The position numbers and the translations under genes are program-made. 64,000 bases of DNA, taken from the NCBI RefSeq assembly GCF_900128905.1, contig NZ_FQTV01000004.1:1-64000 (forward strand). Reading direction: 5' to 3'. Below are positions 45,106 through 53,083 of this stretch, piece after piece (positions within the stretch are counted from its first letter, which is position 1; the number at the start of each line of letters is the position of its first letter). Below the pieces are notes generated by a model. It was not told where the DNA came from. It was given only the letters and a program-made list of their open reading frames with translations, and did no database searches. The stretch comes from Bacteroides luti. Lineage in GTDB: Bacteria; Bacteroidota; Bacteroidia; Bacteroidales; Bacteroidaceae.

Positions 45106-46311
45106 ATGAACAAGAACTTTTTGGCCGAGTTAGAAAAAGGTAGCAAGAATGCCCTTATCAAAAAGAAAATTATAAATTACTACATATCTCATGGAAATTC
45201 TACCATCACAGATCTCTCTAAAGAAGTTGATCTAAGTGTGCCTACTGTTACTAAGTTTATTAGTGAAATGTGCGAAGAAGGATTCATCAATGATTACGGA
45301 AAACTAGAAACCAGCGGTGGACGTCATCCGAACTTATATGGATTGAATCCTAAATCAGGATACTTTATCGGGGTTGATATCAATCTATACGATATTAATA
45401 TTGGCCTGATTAATTTCAAAGGTGATATAGTAGAATTAAAAATGAACATTCCCTATTCTTTTGAAAACACTATAGAATCACTTAACAATCTTTGTCTGTT
45501 AGTTCTGAATTTCATTAAAAAACTATCAATTGAAAAAGATAAGATTCTTAATATCAACGTAAATATTTCGGGACGAGTTAATCCTGAGTCCGGATATAGC
45601 TATAGCATGTTTTATTTCGAAGAACGCCCCTTGGCTGAAATCCTTTCAGAAAAACTTTCATACAGAGTAACTATTGACAATGATACTCGCGCCATGACTT
45701 ATGGTGAATATATGGTTGGTGGAGTAACCAATGAAAAAAATATTATTTTCGTAAACATCAGCTGGGGCCTCGGTATTGGAATTATAATTGATGGAAAGGT
45801 ATACACAGGTAAATCCGGTTTCTCTGGAGAATTTGGACATATCAGCACATACGATAACGAAATTATATGCCATTGTGGTAAAAAAGGTTGCCTGGAAACA
45901 GAAGCATCCGGTTCTGCTATGCACAGAATGTTAATAGAGAGAGTAAAAGGAGGTGCCAGTTCTATTTTATCAGAGAAGGTATTAAATAACAAAACCGTAA
46001 CTCTGGACGACATTCTCGATGCTGTAAGAAAAGAAGATATACTTTGCATCGATATAGTAGAAGAAGTTGGCCAAAAACTAGGAAAACAAATTGCAGGTTT
46101 AATTAATATATTTAATCCGGAAATGGTTATTATTGGTGGAACAGTATCTATTACAGGTGATTATATTACACAGCCTATCAAAACTGCGATCCGCAAATAT
46201 TCTCTTAATCTTGTCAATAAAGATTCTACAATTATCACTTCCAAGCTCAAAGAAAAAGCAGGCATTATTGGAGCGTGTATGATAGCACGTAGCCGAATGT
46301 TCGAGAACTAA
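45106..46311 (+). CDS. ROK-family transcriptional regulator (NagC/XylR type)
   Basis: The 401-residue protein has an N-terminal winged helix-turn-helix (about 20-75: STITDLSKEVDLSVPTVTKF, then GGRHPNLYGL) and a ROK sugar-kinase-like domain. The zinc site is complete (EFGHI with His245, CHCGKKGCLE at 255-264), and the kinase-type Asp193 is present in DNDTRAM, so it may bind or even phosphorylate a sugar. No sugar-use genes lie next to it, so its targets are elsewhere. It has its own promoter, and the next gene has another directly after the stop. Confidence 0.9.
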   Translation: MNKNFLAELEKGSKNALIKKKIINYYISHGNSTITDLSKEVDLSVPTVTKFISEMCEEGFINDYGKLETSGGRHPNLYGLNPKSGYFIGVDINLYDINIGLINFKGDIVELKMNIPYSFENTIESLNNLCLLVLNFIKKLSIEKDKILNINVNISGRVNPESGYSYSMFYFEERPLAEILSEKLSYRVTIDNDTRAMTYGEYMVGGVTNEKNIIFVNISWGLGIGIIIDGKVYTGKSGFSGEFGHISTYDNEIICHCGKKGCLETEASGSAMHRMLIERVKGGASSILSEKVLNNKTVTLDDILDAVRKEDILCIDIVEEVGQKLGKQIAGLINIFNPEMVIIGGTVSITGDYITQPIKTAIRKYSLNLVNKDSTIITSKLKEKAGIIGACMIARSRMFEN

Positions 46312-46315
46312 ATAT

Positions 46316-46346
46316 TTTGATTCCAAAAATGTATTATGTATTTTTG
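46316..46346 (+). promoter_or_regulatory. Bacteroides-type promoter for tsaC
   Basis: TTTG (46316-46319), 19-base spacer, TATTTTTG (46339-46346): a complete consensus match lying 5 bases after the ROK stop codon. Confidence 0.75.
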
Positions 46347-46369
46347 CAGCAATTATACATTAATACATT

Positions 46370-46939
46370 ATGGAATTTACAGAAGATATTAAGGAAGCGT
46401 GCCGCACAATGAATGAAGGTGGGGTTATTCTTTACCCCACAGATACTATCTGGGGAATTGGATGTGACGCAACCAATCCTGAAGCTGTTCACAAAGTTTA
46501 CGAAATTAAAAAGCGTATTGACAGTAAGGCACTTATTGTATTGGTAGATTCGTCCGTAAAAGTCGATTTTTACGTAAGTGATGTTCCCCAAGTGGCATGG
46601 GATTTAATTGAATTGGCAGACAAGCCTCTAACCATAATTTATGATGGAGCCAGGAACATGGCCACGAATTTATTGGCAGAAGATGGAAGTGTAGGCATTC
46701 GTGTAACAAATGAACAATTCTCACGCCAGTTATGTCAACGATTCCGCAAAGCAATTGTTTCTACTTCAGCAAATATCAGCGGACAACCATCTCCCGCAAA
46801 TTTTAGCGAAATAAGCGAAGAGATAAAATCAGCGGTAGACTATATTGTTAAGTTTAAACAGGATGATCTTTCTCCTGCAAAACCATCCAGTATTATTAAG
46901 TTAGGAAAAGGAGGAGTCATAAAGGTGATTCGGGAATAA
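46370..46939 (+). CDS. L-threonylcarbamoyladenylate synthase (Sua5/YrdC/TsaC)
   Basis: This enzyme makes the precursor of the t6A modification of tRNAs. The 189-residue protein is a YrdC domain with the PTDTIWGIGCDA and KKRIDSKALIVLV motifs (KxR...SK substrate site) and VSTSANISGQPSP. It lacks the extra C-terminal Sua5 domain. It leads a plus-strand run continuing to fmt. Confidence 0.92.
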   Translation: MEFTEDIKEACRTMNEGGVILYPTDTIWGIGCDATNPEAVHKVYEIKKRIDSKALIVLVDSSVKVDFYVSDVPQVAWDLIELADKPLTIIYDGARNMATNLLAEDGSVGIRVTNEQFSRQLCQRFRKAIVSTSANISGQPSPANFSEISEEIKSAVDYIVKFKQDDLSPAKPSSIIKLGKGGVIKVIRE

Positions 46940-46954
46940 TAAGGGAACATATTA

Positions 46955-48370
46955 ATGAAAGTAAGTCAAAGGAAACAGCTCATTAAATATCTTCTTGGAG
47001 ATTATATTGCAGCAAATGTGATCTGGTTTCTTGCGAATATTTACCGATATTACAATATAGCCTCTTCACTAGGATTTGATGATTTTGCTTCTTATCAGTT
47101 CTCTGGAAAGGTATTAACCGGACAGATTATTATACCTTTCTTTTGGTTATTGCTTTACTATTTATCGGGATATTATAATTCTCCGATAAGAAAGTCCAGA
47201 TTATTGGAACTCAATAAGACACTTGTATCTGTCGAAATAGGCGTATTAATCGTATTTTTCGTGATATTGGTTGACGACTTGCCTAGGGATTATCACGTCT
47301 ATTATCAATTACTGGCAATCCTTTTCTTCGGACAATTTATCCTCACTTATAGCATAAGAGCATTAATAACCCAGAAACTAACAACCCAAATACACAACAG
47401 AATAATTGGATTCAATACGATTATAATAGGTGCCGGAGAACAAGCTCTTAAATTATTTCAGGAGCTTAATTCTCAACCAAAATCTATTGGTTATAAAATA
47501 GTTGGATTTATAAGTCTTAAAGAAGAACCTTGTCTTATCAAAGATCTGCCTGTTGAAAGACTTGAAAATATTGAAGAGTTTATTCAGAGAGAAGATGTAG
47601 AAGAGATAATAGTTGCGCCCGACTCCACTGATGAGAAAGCATTCTTTGAATTGCTAAACGGCCTTTATAGATTTAATTTACCAATCAAGGTTATTGCCGG
47701 AGAAAAGAATGTACTTTCGCGAAGTGTAAAGATGTCATCCATTTATGCTACTCCGATGGTTGAAATAACCCGGGATAACATGTCTGAAGGGGCAAAAAAC
47801 ATAAAAAACATTTTCGACAAAATAATATCAGTACTTGCCTTATTCTTTTTTTCTCCTTTATTTGCATGGATAGCATGGAAAATAAAAAAGAATTCACCGG
47901 GAGATGCTTTTTATAAGCAGGAAAGACTTGGTTACAGAGGCAAACCGTTTACAATGTATAAGTTCAGAACCATGAAGATGGATGCTGAAAAAGAAATTCC
48001 GCTATTATCAGATCTAAATGATGATAGAATAACTGAGTTCGGAAAGATATTGCGAAAATATCGTTTAGATGAATTACCGCAGTTTTGGAATGTACTGAAG
48101 GGCGAAATGTCATTGGTAGGTCCACGGCCCGAAAGGAAATTTTTCGTAGATCAGATTGTTTGCAAAGCGCCTTATTATTACCAAACATTATCGGTAAAAC
48201 CAGGCATCACATCCTGGGGGATGGTAAAATATGGATATGCAAATACAGTAAACAAGATGATTGAACGTTTACAATACGATTTAATATATCTGGAGAACAG
48301 ATCATTAACCATAGACATAAAGATATTAATATATACGATTAGAACAATACTTACCGGAAAAGGTATGTAA
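46955..48370 (+). CDS. polyprenyl-phosphate sugar-1-phosphate transferase (WcaJ/CpsE type)
   Basis: This membrane enzyme starts polysaccharide assembly by loading a sugar phosphate on undecaprenyl phosphate. The 471-residue protein has about four N-terminal membrane segments, a nucleotide-binding-like middle domain (IIIGAGEQALKLFQEL), another membrane segment near 285, and the catalytic domain with FYKQERLGYRGKPFTMYKFRTM, RYRLDELPQFWNVLKGEMSL-like region and SLVGPRPER. No other capsule genes are next to it, so it is an isolated initiating transferase. Confidence 0.9.
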   Translation: MKVSQRKQLIKYLLGDYIAANVIWFLANIYRYYNIASSLGFDDFASYQFSGKVLTGQIIIPFFWLLLYYLSGYYNSPIRKSRLLELNKTLVSVEIGVLIVFFVILVDDLPRDYHVYYQLLAILFFGQFILTYSIRALITQKLTTQIHNRIIGFNTIIIGAGEQALKLFQELNSQPKSIGYKIVGFISLKEEPCLIKDLPVERLENIEEFIQREDVEEIIVAPDSTDEKAFFELLNGLYRFNLPIKVIAGEKNVLSRSVKMSSIYATPMVEITRDNMSEGAKNIKNIFDKIISVLALFFFSPLFAWIAWKIKKNSPGDAFYKQERLGYRGKPFTMYKFRTMKMDAEKEIPLLSDLNDDRITEFGKILRKYRLDELPQFWNVLKGEMSLVGPRPERKFFVDQIVCKAPYYYQTLSVKPGITSWGMVKYGYANTVNKMIERLQYDLIYLENRSLTIDIKILIYTIRTILTGKGM

Positions 48371-48379
48371 TATAAAGAT

Positions 48380-50170
48380 ATGAAAACCGAAAAAATAAGT
48401 TTATTTCAGCAGTTTATATTTTGGCGTGAAAAGAATATAAAGGAAAAACACTTTATACTTATTCTCAGCTTCATAGTAGGAGTTTGTACAGCCAGTGCTG
48501 CAATAATTCTAAAAAGTCTGATTCATTTGATTCAAAACTTTCTGACCGACAATTTTAATGCAACAGGAGCTAACTACCTTTACTTAGTTTACCCGGTTGC
48601 AGGTATTTTGTTGGCCGGACTATTTGTACGTAATATTGTGAAAGACGATATTAGTCATGGTGTTACAAAGATTCTCTATTCTATTTCGCGCAGACAAGGA
48701 AGAATAAGGCGCCACAATATATGGTCTTCCACTATAGCCAGTGCTATCACCATCGGATGTGGTGGATCTGTAGGAGCCGAAGCTCCGATAGTTCTTACCG
48801 GCTCAGCCATTGGTTCCAATCTGGGAAGCGTATTCAGAATGGAACACAAAACACTGATGTTACTCATCGGTTGTGGTGCAGCGGGAGCTGTTGCGGGAAT
48901 CTTCAAAGCCCCAATTGCAGGAGTAGTATTTACACTTGAAGTTTTGATGATCGACCTTACAATGGCTTCGCTTCTTCCCCTACTGATTACTTCCGTTACA
49001 GCCGCTACGGTATCATATATTTTTATGGGAACAGAGGCTATGTTTAAATTCAATCTCGATCAGGCTTTTGACATGAAGCGCATTCCTTATGTTATATTTT
49101 TGGGAATATTCTGTGGACTGGTATCGCTTTACTTTACGCGAGCTTCAAATTTCATAGAGACTATTTTCGGAAAATTACAAGGACCATACAAAAAACTTGC
49201 ACTTGGCGGAGTTATGCTGAGTATCCTAATCTTCCTTTTCCCTCCTCTTTACGGTGAAGGATACGATACTATCAACCTGCTGCTTAAGGGAGCAGCCTCT
49301 GGAGAATGGCATACAGTAATGAACAATTCTCTTTTTTACGGAAACAATAATCTGCTATTAGTCTATTTATTCCTCATCATTGTATTTAAAGTTTTTGCAT
49401 CGACAGCAACCAACGGAGGCGGTGGTTGTGGTGGTATCTTTGCTCCAAGTTTATTCCTGGGATGTATTGCCGGATTTGTATTTTCTCATCTATCAAACGA
49501 ACTGGGATTTTTCATTGATTTACCTGAAAAGAACTTCGCTTTAATGGGAATGGCCGGAGTAATGGCTGGTGTAATGCATGCCCCTTTGCTGGGAATATTC
49601 CTTATTGCCGAGCTAACCGGAGGATACGACCTGTTTCTACCTTTAATGATCTGCTCTGTGAGTTCTTATCTTACTATAATTATCTTTGAACCTCACAGTC
49701 TTTACTCTATGCGTCTTGCCAAAAAGGGGCAACTCATTACTCACCATAAAGACAAAGCGGTACTAACGTTAATGAAGATGGAGAATGTTATTGAAAACGA
49801 TTTTCAGCAAGTATCACCGGAAACCGACTTGGGAGAACTGGTTAAAGTAATCTCTCAGGCAAAAAGAAATTTATTCCCGGTTGTGGATAGACACGGGAAA
49901 CTGCAAGGAGTTGTTTTACTTGATAATATACGTAATATTATGTTCAGACAGGAACTTTATCATCGGTATACTGCAAGTAAACTAATGAGTTCTGTTCCTG
50001 CCAAACTGTTTATTGATGATTCCATGGAACGAGTAATGCATACTTTCGATGATACACAAGCCTGGAATCTTCCGGTTGTTGATGAAAAAGGAACATATAT
50101 CGGCTTTGTCTCTAAATCGAAGATATTAAGTACATACAGACAACTTCTGGTTCACTTCTCCGAAGATTAA
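48380..50170 (+). CDS. ClC-family chloride channel/antiporter with CBS domains
   Basis: The 596-residue protein has a ClC membrane domain (about 20-440) with GGSVGAEAP at 128-136 (gating Glu134), GIFKAPIAGVVF and GGGGCGGIFAPSLFLG, then two CBS domains (about 470-525 and 535-590). It moves chloride or another anion, possibly coupled to protons. The gene lies 9 bases after the sugar transferase gene. Confidence 0.93.
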   Translation: MKTEKISLFQQFIFWREKNIKEKHFILILSFIVGVCTASAAIILKSLIHLIQNFLTDNFNATGANYLYLVYPVAGILLAGLFVRNIVKDDISHGVTKILYSISRRQGRIRRHNIWSSTIASAITIGCGGSVGAEAPIVLTGSAIGSNLGSVFRMEHKTLMLLIGCGAAGAVAGIFKAPIAGVVFTLEVLMIDLTMASLLPLLITSVTAATVSYIFMGTEAMFKFNLDQAFDMKRIPYVIFLGIFCGLVSLYFTRASNFIETIFGKLQGPYKKLALGGVMLSILIFLFPPLYGEGYDTINLLLKGAASGEWHTVMNNSLFYGNNNLLLVYLFLIIVFKVFASTATNGGGGCGGIFAPSLFLGCIAGFVFSHLSNELGFFIDLPEKNFALMGMAGVMAGVMHAPLLGIFLIAELTGGYDLFLPLMICSVSSYLTIIIFEPHSLYSMRLAKKGQLITHHKDKAVLTLMKMENVIENDFQQVSPETDLGELVKVISQAKRNLFPVVDRHGKLQGVVLLDNIRNIMFRQELYHRYTASKLMSSVPAKLFIDDSMERVMHTFDDTQAWNLPVVDEKGTYIGFVSKSKILSTYRQLLVHFSED

Positions 50171-50226
50171 ACCAGTGATAACTAGTGAGAAGAGACTATA
50201 AATCACACAATTAAAATCAAAGATTA

Positions 50227-51195
50227 ATGGAAAAGAAAGACCTGAGAATAGTATATATGGGAACTCCCGACTTTGCTGTGGAGTCTCTTAAATGCCTTGT
50301 AGAAGGTGGATATAATGTAGTAGGTGTAATAACAATGCCCGATAAACCTGCAGGAAGAGGACATAAGCTGCAGTTTTCGCCCGTAAAGCAATATGCTTTA
50401 GAGCAAAATCTGCCTTTACTTCAACCAGAACGGTTAAAAGATGAAGAATTTGTTGAAGCATTAAGAGCATGGAAAGCAGATCTGCAAATTGTAGTAGCCT
50501 TCCGCATGTTACCGGAGGTTGTATGGGCAATGCCGCGCTTCGGTACATTTAATCTGCACGCCTCACTCCTTCCGCAATACCGCGGAGCTGCTCCTATCAA
50601 TTGGGCTGTGATTAACGGAGATACGGAAACAGGAATTACCACATTCTTCCTTCAGCATGAAATAGATACCGGAAACGTTATTCAGCAAGTGCACATTCCA
50701 ATAGCTGACACTGATAACGTGGAAGTGGTTCACGATAAACTAATGGTACTCGGCGGAAAACTGGTAATTGAAACAGTTGATGCTATTCTTGAGAATCGGG
50801 TAAAACCTATTCCACAGGAAGAAATGGCTCAACCGGAAGAGTTACGCCCGGCACCTAAAATCTTTAAAGAGACTTGCCGTATTAACTGGTCGGGAAATGT
50901 AAAGCAGATATATGACTTTATCCGCGGACTGTCTCCTTATCCGGCTGCATGGACAGAACTTCACAACGGACAAGAGTCGCCTATTACACTAAAAGTGTTT
51001 GAGACAGAAAAAGTGGAGAAAGCTCACTCGGATGTTCCGGGAACCATTAAAACAGATGGCAAAACTTATCTCCACGTTGCTGCAGGGAATGGATATCTGT
51101 CAATAAAATCTCTTCAGCTAGCCGGAAAGAAACGACTTGGCATAGACGAATTTCTTCGCGGATTTAAAGTTCTGGATGGAATGAAGCTTCTTTAA
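50227..51195 (+). CDS. methionyl-tRNA formyltransferase
   Basis: Fmt adds the formyl group to initiator Met-tRNA. The 322-residue protein has the IVYMGTPDFAV opening, the formyl-donor site NLHASLLPQYRGAAPINWA and the C-terminal OB-like domain (GNVKQIYDFIRGLSPYPAAW). Length is standard. It ends the tsaC run and is followed by a strong terminator. Confidence 0.96.
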   Translation: MEKKDLRIVYMGTPDFAVESLKCLVEGGYNVVGVITMPDKPAGRGHKLQFSPVKQYALEQNLPLLQPERLKDEEFVEALRAWKADLQIVVAFRMLPEVVWAMPRFGTFNLHASLLPQYRGAAPINWAVINGDTETGITTFFLQHEIDTGNVIQQVHIPIADTDNVEVVHDKLMVLGGKLVIETVDAILENRVKPIPQEEMAQPEELRPAPKIFKETCRINWSGNVKQIYDFIRGLSPYPAAWTELHNGQESPITLKVFETEKVEKAHSDVPGTIKTDGKTYLHVAAGNGYLSIKSLQLAGKKRLGIDEFLRGFKVLDGMKLL

Positions 51196-51224
51196 ACCCA
51201 ATTATTACTCCGCATACAGATATA

Positions 51225-51280
51225 CAAAAGTGCGTTAATGGAAAGAACATTAACGCACTTTTGGTTGTTTTTATTTTGTT
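51225..51280 (+). terminator. terminator of fmt
   Basis: CAAAAGTGCGTTAATG (51225-51240) pairs perfectly over 16 bases with 51248-51263 around a 7-base loop, followed by a T-rich run. Confidence 0.92.
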
Positions 51281-51381
51281 GTTAGCGAAATAATATGTTT
51301 ATTTGTATCAATTAACACTCATATCAACTAAAAACCATAGCCTATCGATTAAACATTACTCTAATCCTAAATTAAGACGTA

Positions 51382-51975
51382 ATGAAAAATTTGAAGAAGA
51401 TGACCGATGAAGAATTGGTAATCTTATATTCAAAAGGAGAAAATCAAGCCTTTGATACACTCCTTAATCGATATCAGAATAGGTTATATTCCTATATTTA
51501 CTTCATTGTAAAAAGCACAGAACTGGCGGAAGACATCTTTCAGGAGACTTTCGTGAAGGCTATTATGACCATTAAACAAGGACGATACACGGAGAATGGA
51601 AAATTCCCCGCATGGCTTACACGTATAGCTCATAACCTGATTATTGACAATTACCGTCAGGAACGGAATGAGAATGTAATTTCGAACGATGACAGCGAAA
51701 TTGATCTGCTGAATAACATGAAACTCTCTGAAGGAACCATTGAGATGGAAATTATTAATGAACAGATTCATGATGATGTGCGCCACCTCGTAAAGCAACT
51801 TCCGGATAATCAGCGGGAAGTGGTTTACATGCGCTTTTATCAAGATTTGAGTTTCAAAGAAATTGCAGATATTACAGGAGTTAGTATAAATACTGCTCTT
51901 GGAAGAATGCGTTACGCTATCCTTAACCTTCGCCGTATGGCGGAAGAGAAAGAAATGATTCTCACCCTCGATTAA
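51382..51975 (+). CDS. ECF-type sigma factor
   Basis: The 197-residue protein has sigma region 2 (about 22-90, LLNRYQNRLYSYIYFIVKSTELAEDIFQ split; FPAWLTRIAHNLIIDNYRQE) and region 4 (about 132-185, LPDNQREVVYMRFYQDLSFK, then GVSINTALGRMRYAI). No anti-sigma gene is adjacent; a small ORF follows instead. Its regulon and trigger are unknown. Confidence 0.92.
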   Translation: MKNLKKMTDEELVILYSKGENQAFDTLLNRYQNRLYSYIYFIVKSTELAEDIFQETFVKAIMTIKQGRYTENGKFPAWLTRIAHNLIIDNYRQERNENVISNDDSEIDLLNNMKLSEGTIEMEIINEQIHDDVRHLVKQLPDNQREVVYMRFYQDLSFKEIADITGVSINTALGRMRYAILNLRRMAEEKEMILTLD

Positions 51976-51991
51976 AATATTTATCTCATAA

Positions 51992-52045
51992 GCATACTAA
52001 AGTTTTGTTTCCTACGTTTTTATAGAAAACAAAACAAAAGTATGC
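51992..52045 (+). promoter_or_regulatory. hairpin spanning the first possible start of the small ORF
   Basis: Arms 51992-52012 and 52025-52045 pair over about 16 of 21 positions (GCATACT...AGTATGC) around a 12-base loop. The right arm covers the ATG at 52042, and the next ATG (52048) follows directly. No T run follows, so it is not a typical terminator; it could control translation of the small ORF. Confidence 0.55.
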
Positions 52046-52047
52046 CT

Positions 52048-52224
52048 ATGAAATATAACATTACTCAACCAACCAATCAGCAGAAAAAAGATAAACGGAA
52101 TAACAAGGTTAAAGGCGAGTTAAAGCCCAGCTTACAGACACTAACATTCTTAAAAATGTTTGCCCGCAATTATCACGTTGAGCCATCAATGCCCGACGGT
52201 CTGCAAGGAATCATTCTTGGATGA
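52048..52224 (+). CDS. small basic protein downstream of the ECF sigma factor
   Basis: A 58-residue ORF (60 if read from 52042): lysine-rich N-terminal half, then LKPSLQTLTFLKMFARNYHV and a MPDGLQGIILG end. It has no signal peptide. The sequence looks like real protein rather than a random frame, and I believe similar small proteins follow sigma factor genes in other Bacteroides, but I could not check. The upstream hairpin overlaps the first Met codon. It could be a sigma-factor partner; function unknown. Confidence 0.6.
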   Translation: MKYNITQPTNQQKKDKRNNKVKGELKPSLQTLTFLKMFARNYHVEPSMPDGLQGIILG

Positions 52225-52243
52225 AACACTAAATCTTTTTTGT

Positions 52244-52323
52244 ATCCTGTACAAAAGGATAGAATCTTTTGTACAGAATCTTATTTTGTTTTATACAGAA
52301 GAGTTCATTCTTTTGTACAGGAT
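52244..52323. repeat. phased repeat array C (4 palindromic cores, exact 22 bp period)
   Basis: TGTACA cores start at 52248, 52270 and 52314, with TATACA at 52292, all exactly 22 bases apart. The flanks give TTTTGTACAGAAT-type copies at 52267, 52289 and 52311 and one inverted copy (CTGTACAAAA at 52247). It lies between the small ORF and rpe, about 70-145 bases upstream of the rpe -7 box. Confidence 0.85.
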
Positions 52324-52391
52324 TTCATTTACCATTCTATAAGTTTCTAAAAGAAGCCGGAATAAGAACCCTTAGTTCAATTATTTTATGT

Positions 52392-52399
52392 ACTTTTGC
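52392..52399 (+). promoter_or_regulatory. -7 box for rpe
   Basis: TACTTTTG, followed by CA, matches the TAnnTTTG box, 27 bases before the start codon. Confidence 0.55.
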
Positions 52400-52425
52400 A
52401 AAACCAATTACACAGCTAGATAGTC

Positions 52426-53076
52426 ATGAAACATAAAATATCCCCTTCACTGCTTGCTGCCAATTTTGCTAATCTGGCAGAAGATATTGAGATGATAAAC
52501 CGAAGCGAAGCCGACTGGCTGCATCTTGATATTATGGACGGTGTATTTGTTCCGAATATTTCTTTTGGATTCCCTGTTATTAAAGCAGTTAGCAAACTCT
52601 GCAAGAAACCGCTTGATGTGCATTTAATGATCGTAAATCCCGAGAAGTTTATTCCGGAAGTTAAGGCTACAGGAGCTAAAATTATGAATGTGCACTACGA
52701 AGCGTGCCCACACATTCACAGGGTTATTCAACAGATTCGCGAAGCAGGGATGGAACCTGCCGTAACCATTAACCCATCTACTCCGGTCTTTATGCTGAAA
52801 GATATCATTAAAGATGTATACATGGTTCTTATTATGAGCGTTAATCCCGGATACGGAGGTCAGAAATTCATTGAACATTCTCTGGATAAAGTAAAAGAAC
52901 TAAGAATGTTGATTGATAAAACCGGATCTGATGCGTTGATACAAGTGGATGGCGGTGTAAACGAGAAGACAGCTCCCCTATTGCTGGAAGCAGGCGCAGA
53001 TGTATTGGTAGCAGGAAATGCAGTATTTGCGGCATCTTCACCTGAAGATATGATTCATCAGCTAAAAGCATTGTAA
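52426..53076 (+). CDS. ribulose-phosphate 3-epimerase
   Basis: This enzyme interconverts ribulose-5-phosphate and xylulose-5-phosphate in the pentose phosphate pathway. The 216-residue TIM barrel shows ISPSLLAANFANL, HLDIMDGVFVPNISFG, DVHLMI, SVNPGYGGQKF and QVDGGVNEKT, which carry the metal and phosphate ligands. It is followed 7 bases later by comEC. Confidence 0.96.
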   Translation: MKHKISPSLLAANFANLAEDIEMINRSEADWLHLDIMDGVFVPNISFGFPVIKAVSKLCKKPLDVHLMIVNPEKFIPEVKATGAKIMNVHYEACPHIHRVIQQIREAGMEPAVTINPSTPVFMLKDIIKDVYMVLIMSVNPGYGGQKFIEHSLDKVKELRMLIDKTGSDALIQVDGGVNEKTAPLLLEAGADVLVAGNAVFAASSPEDMIHQLKAL

Positions 53077-53083
53077 TTTCAAC

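Noticed and set aside
48676..49053. 125-codon minus-strand frame inside the ClC gene
   Set aside because: The ClC protein is unmistakable in this stretch, and the antisense frame has no start context or domain.
51992..52045. Terminator of the ECF sigma gene
   Set aside because: No T run follows the stem on the plus strand, and the right arm contains a start codon of the next ORF.
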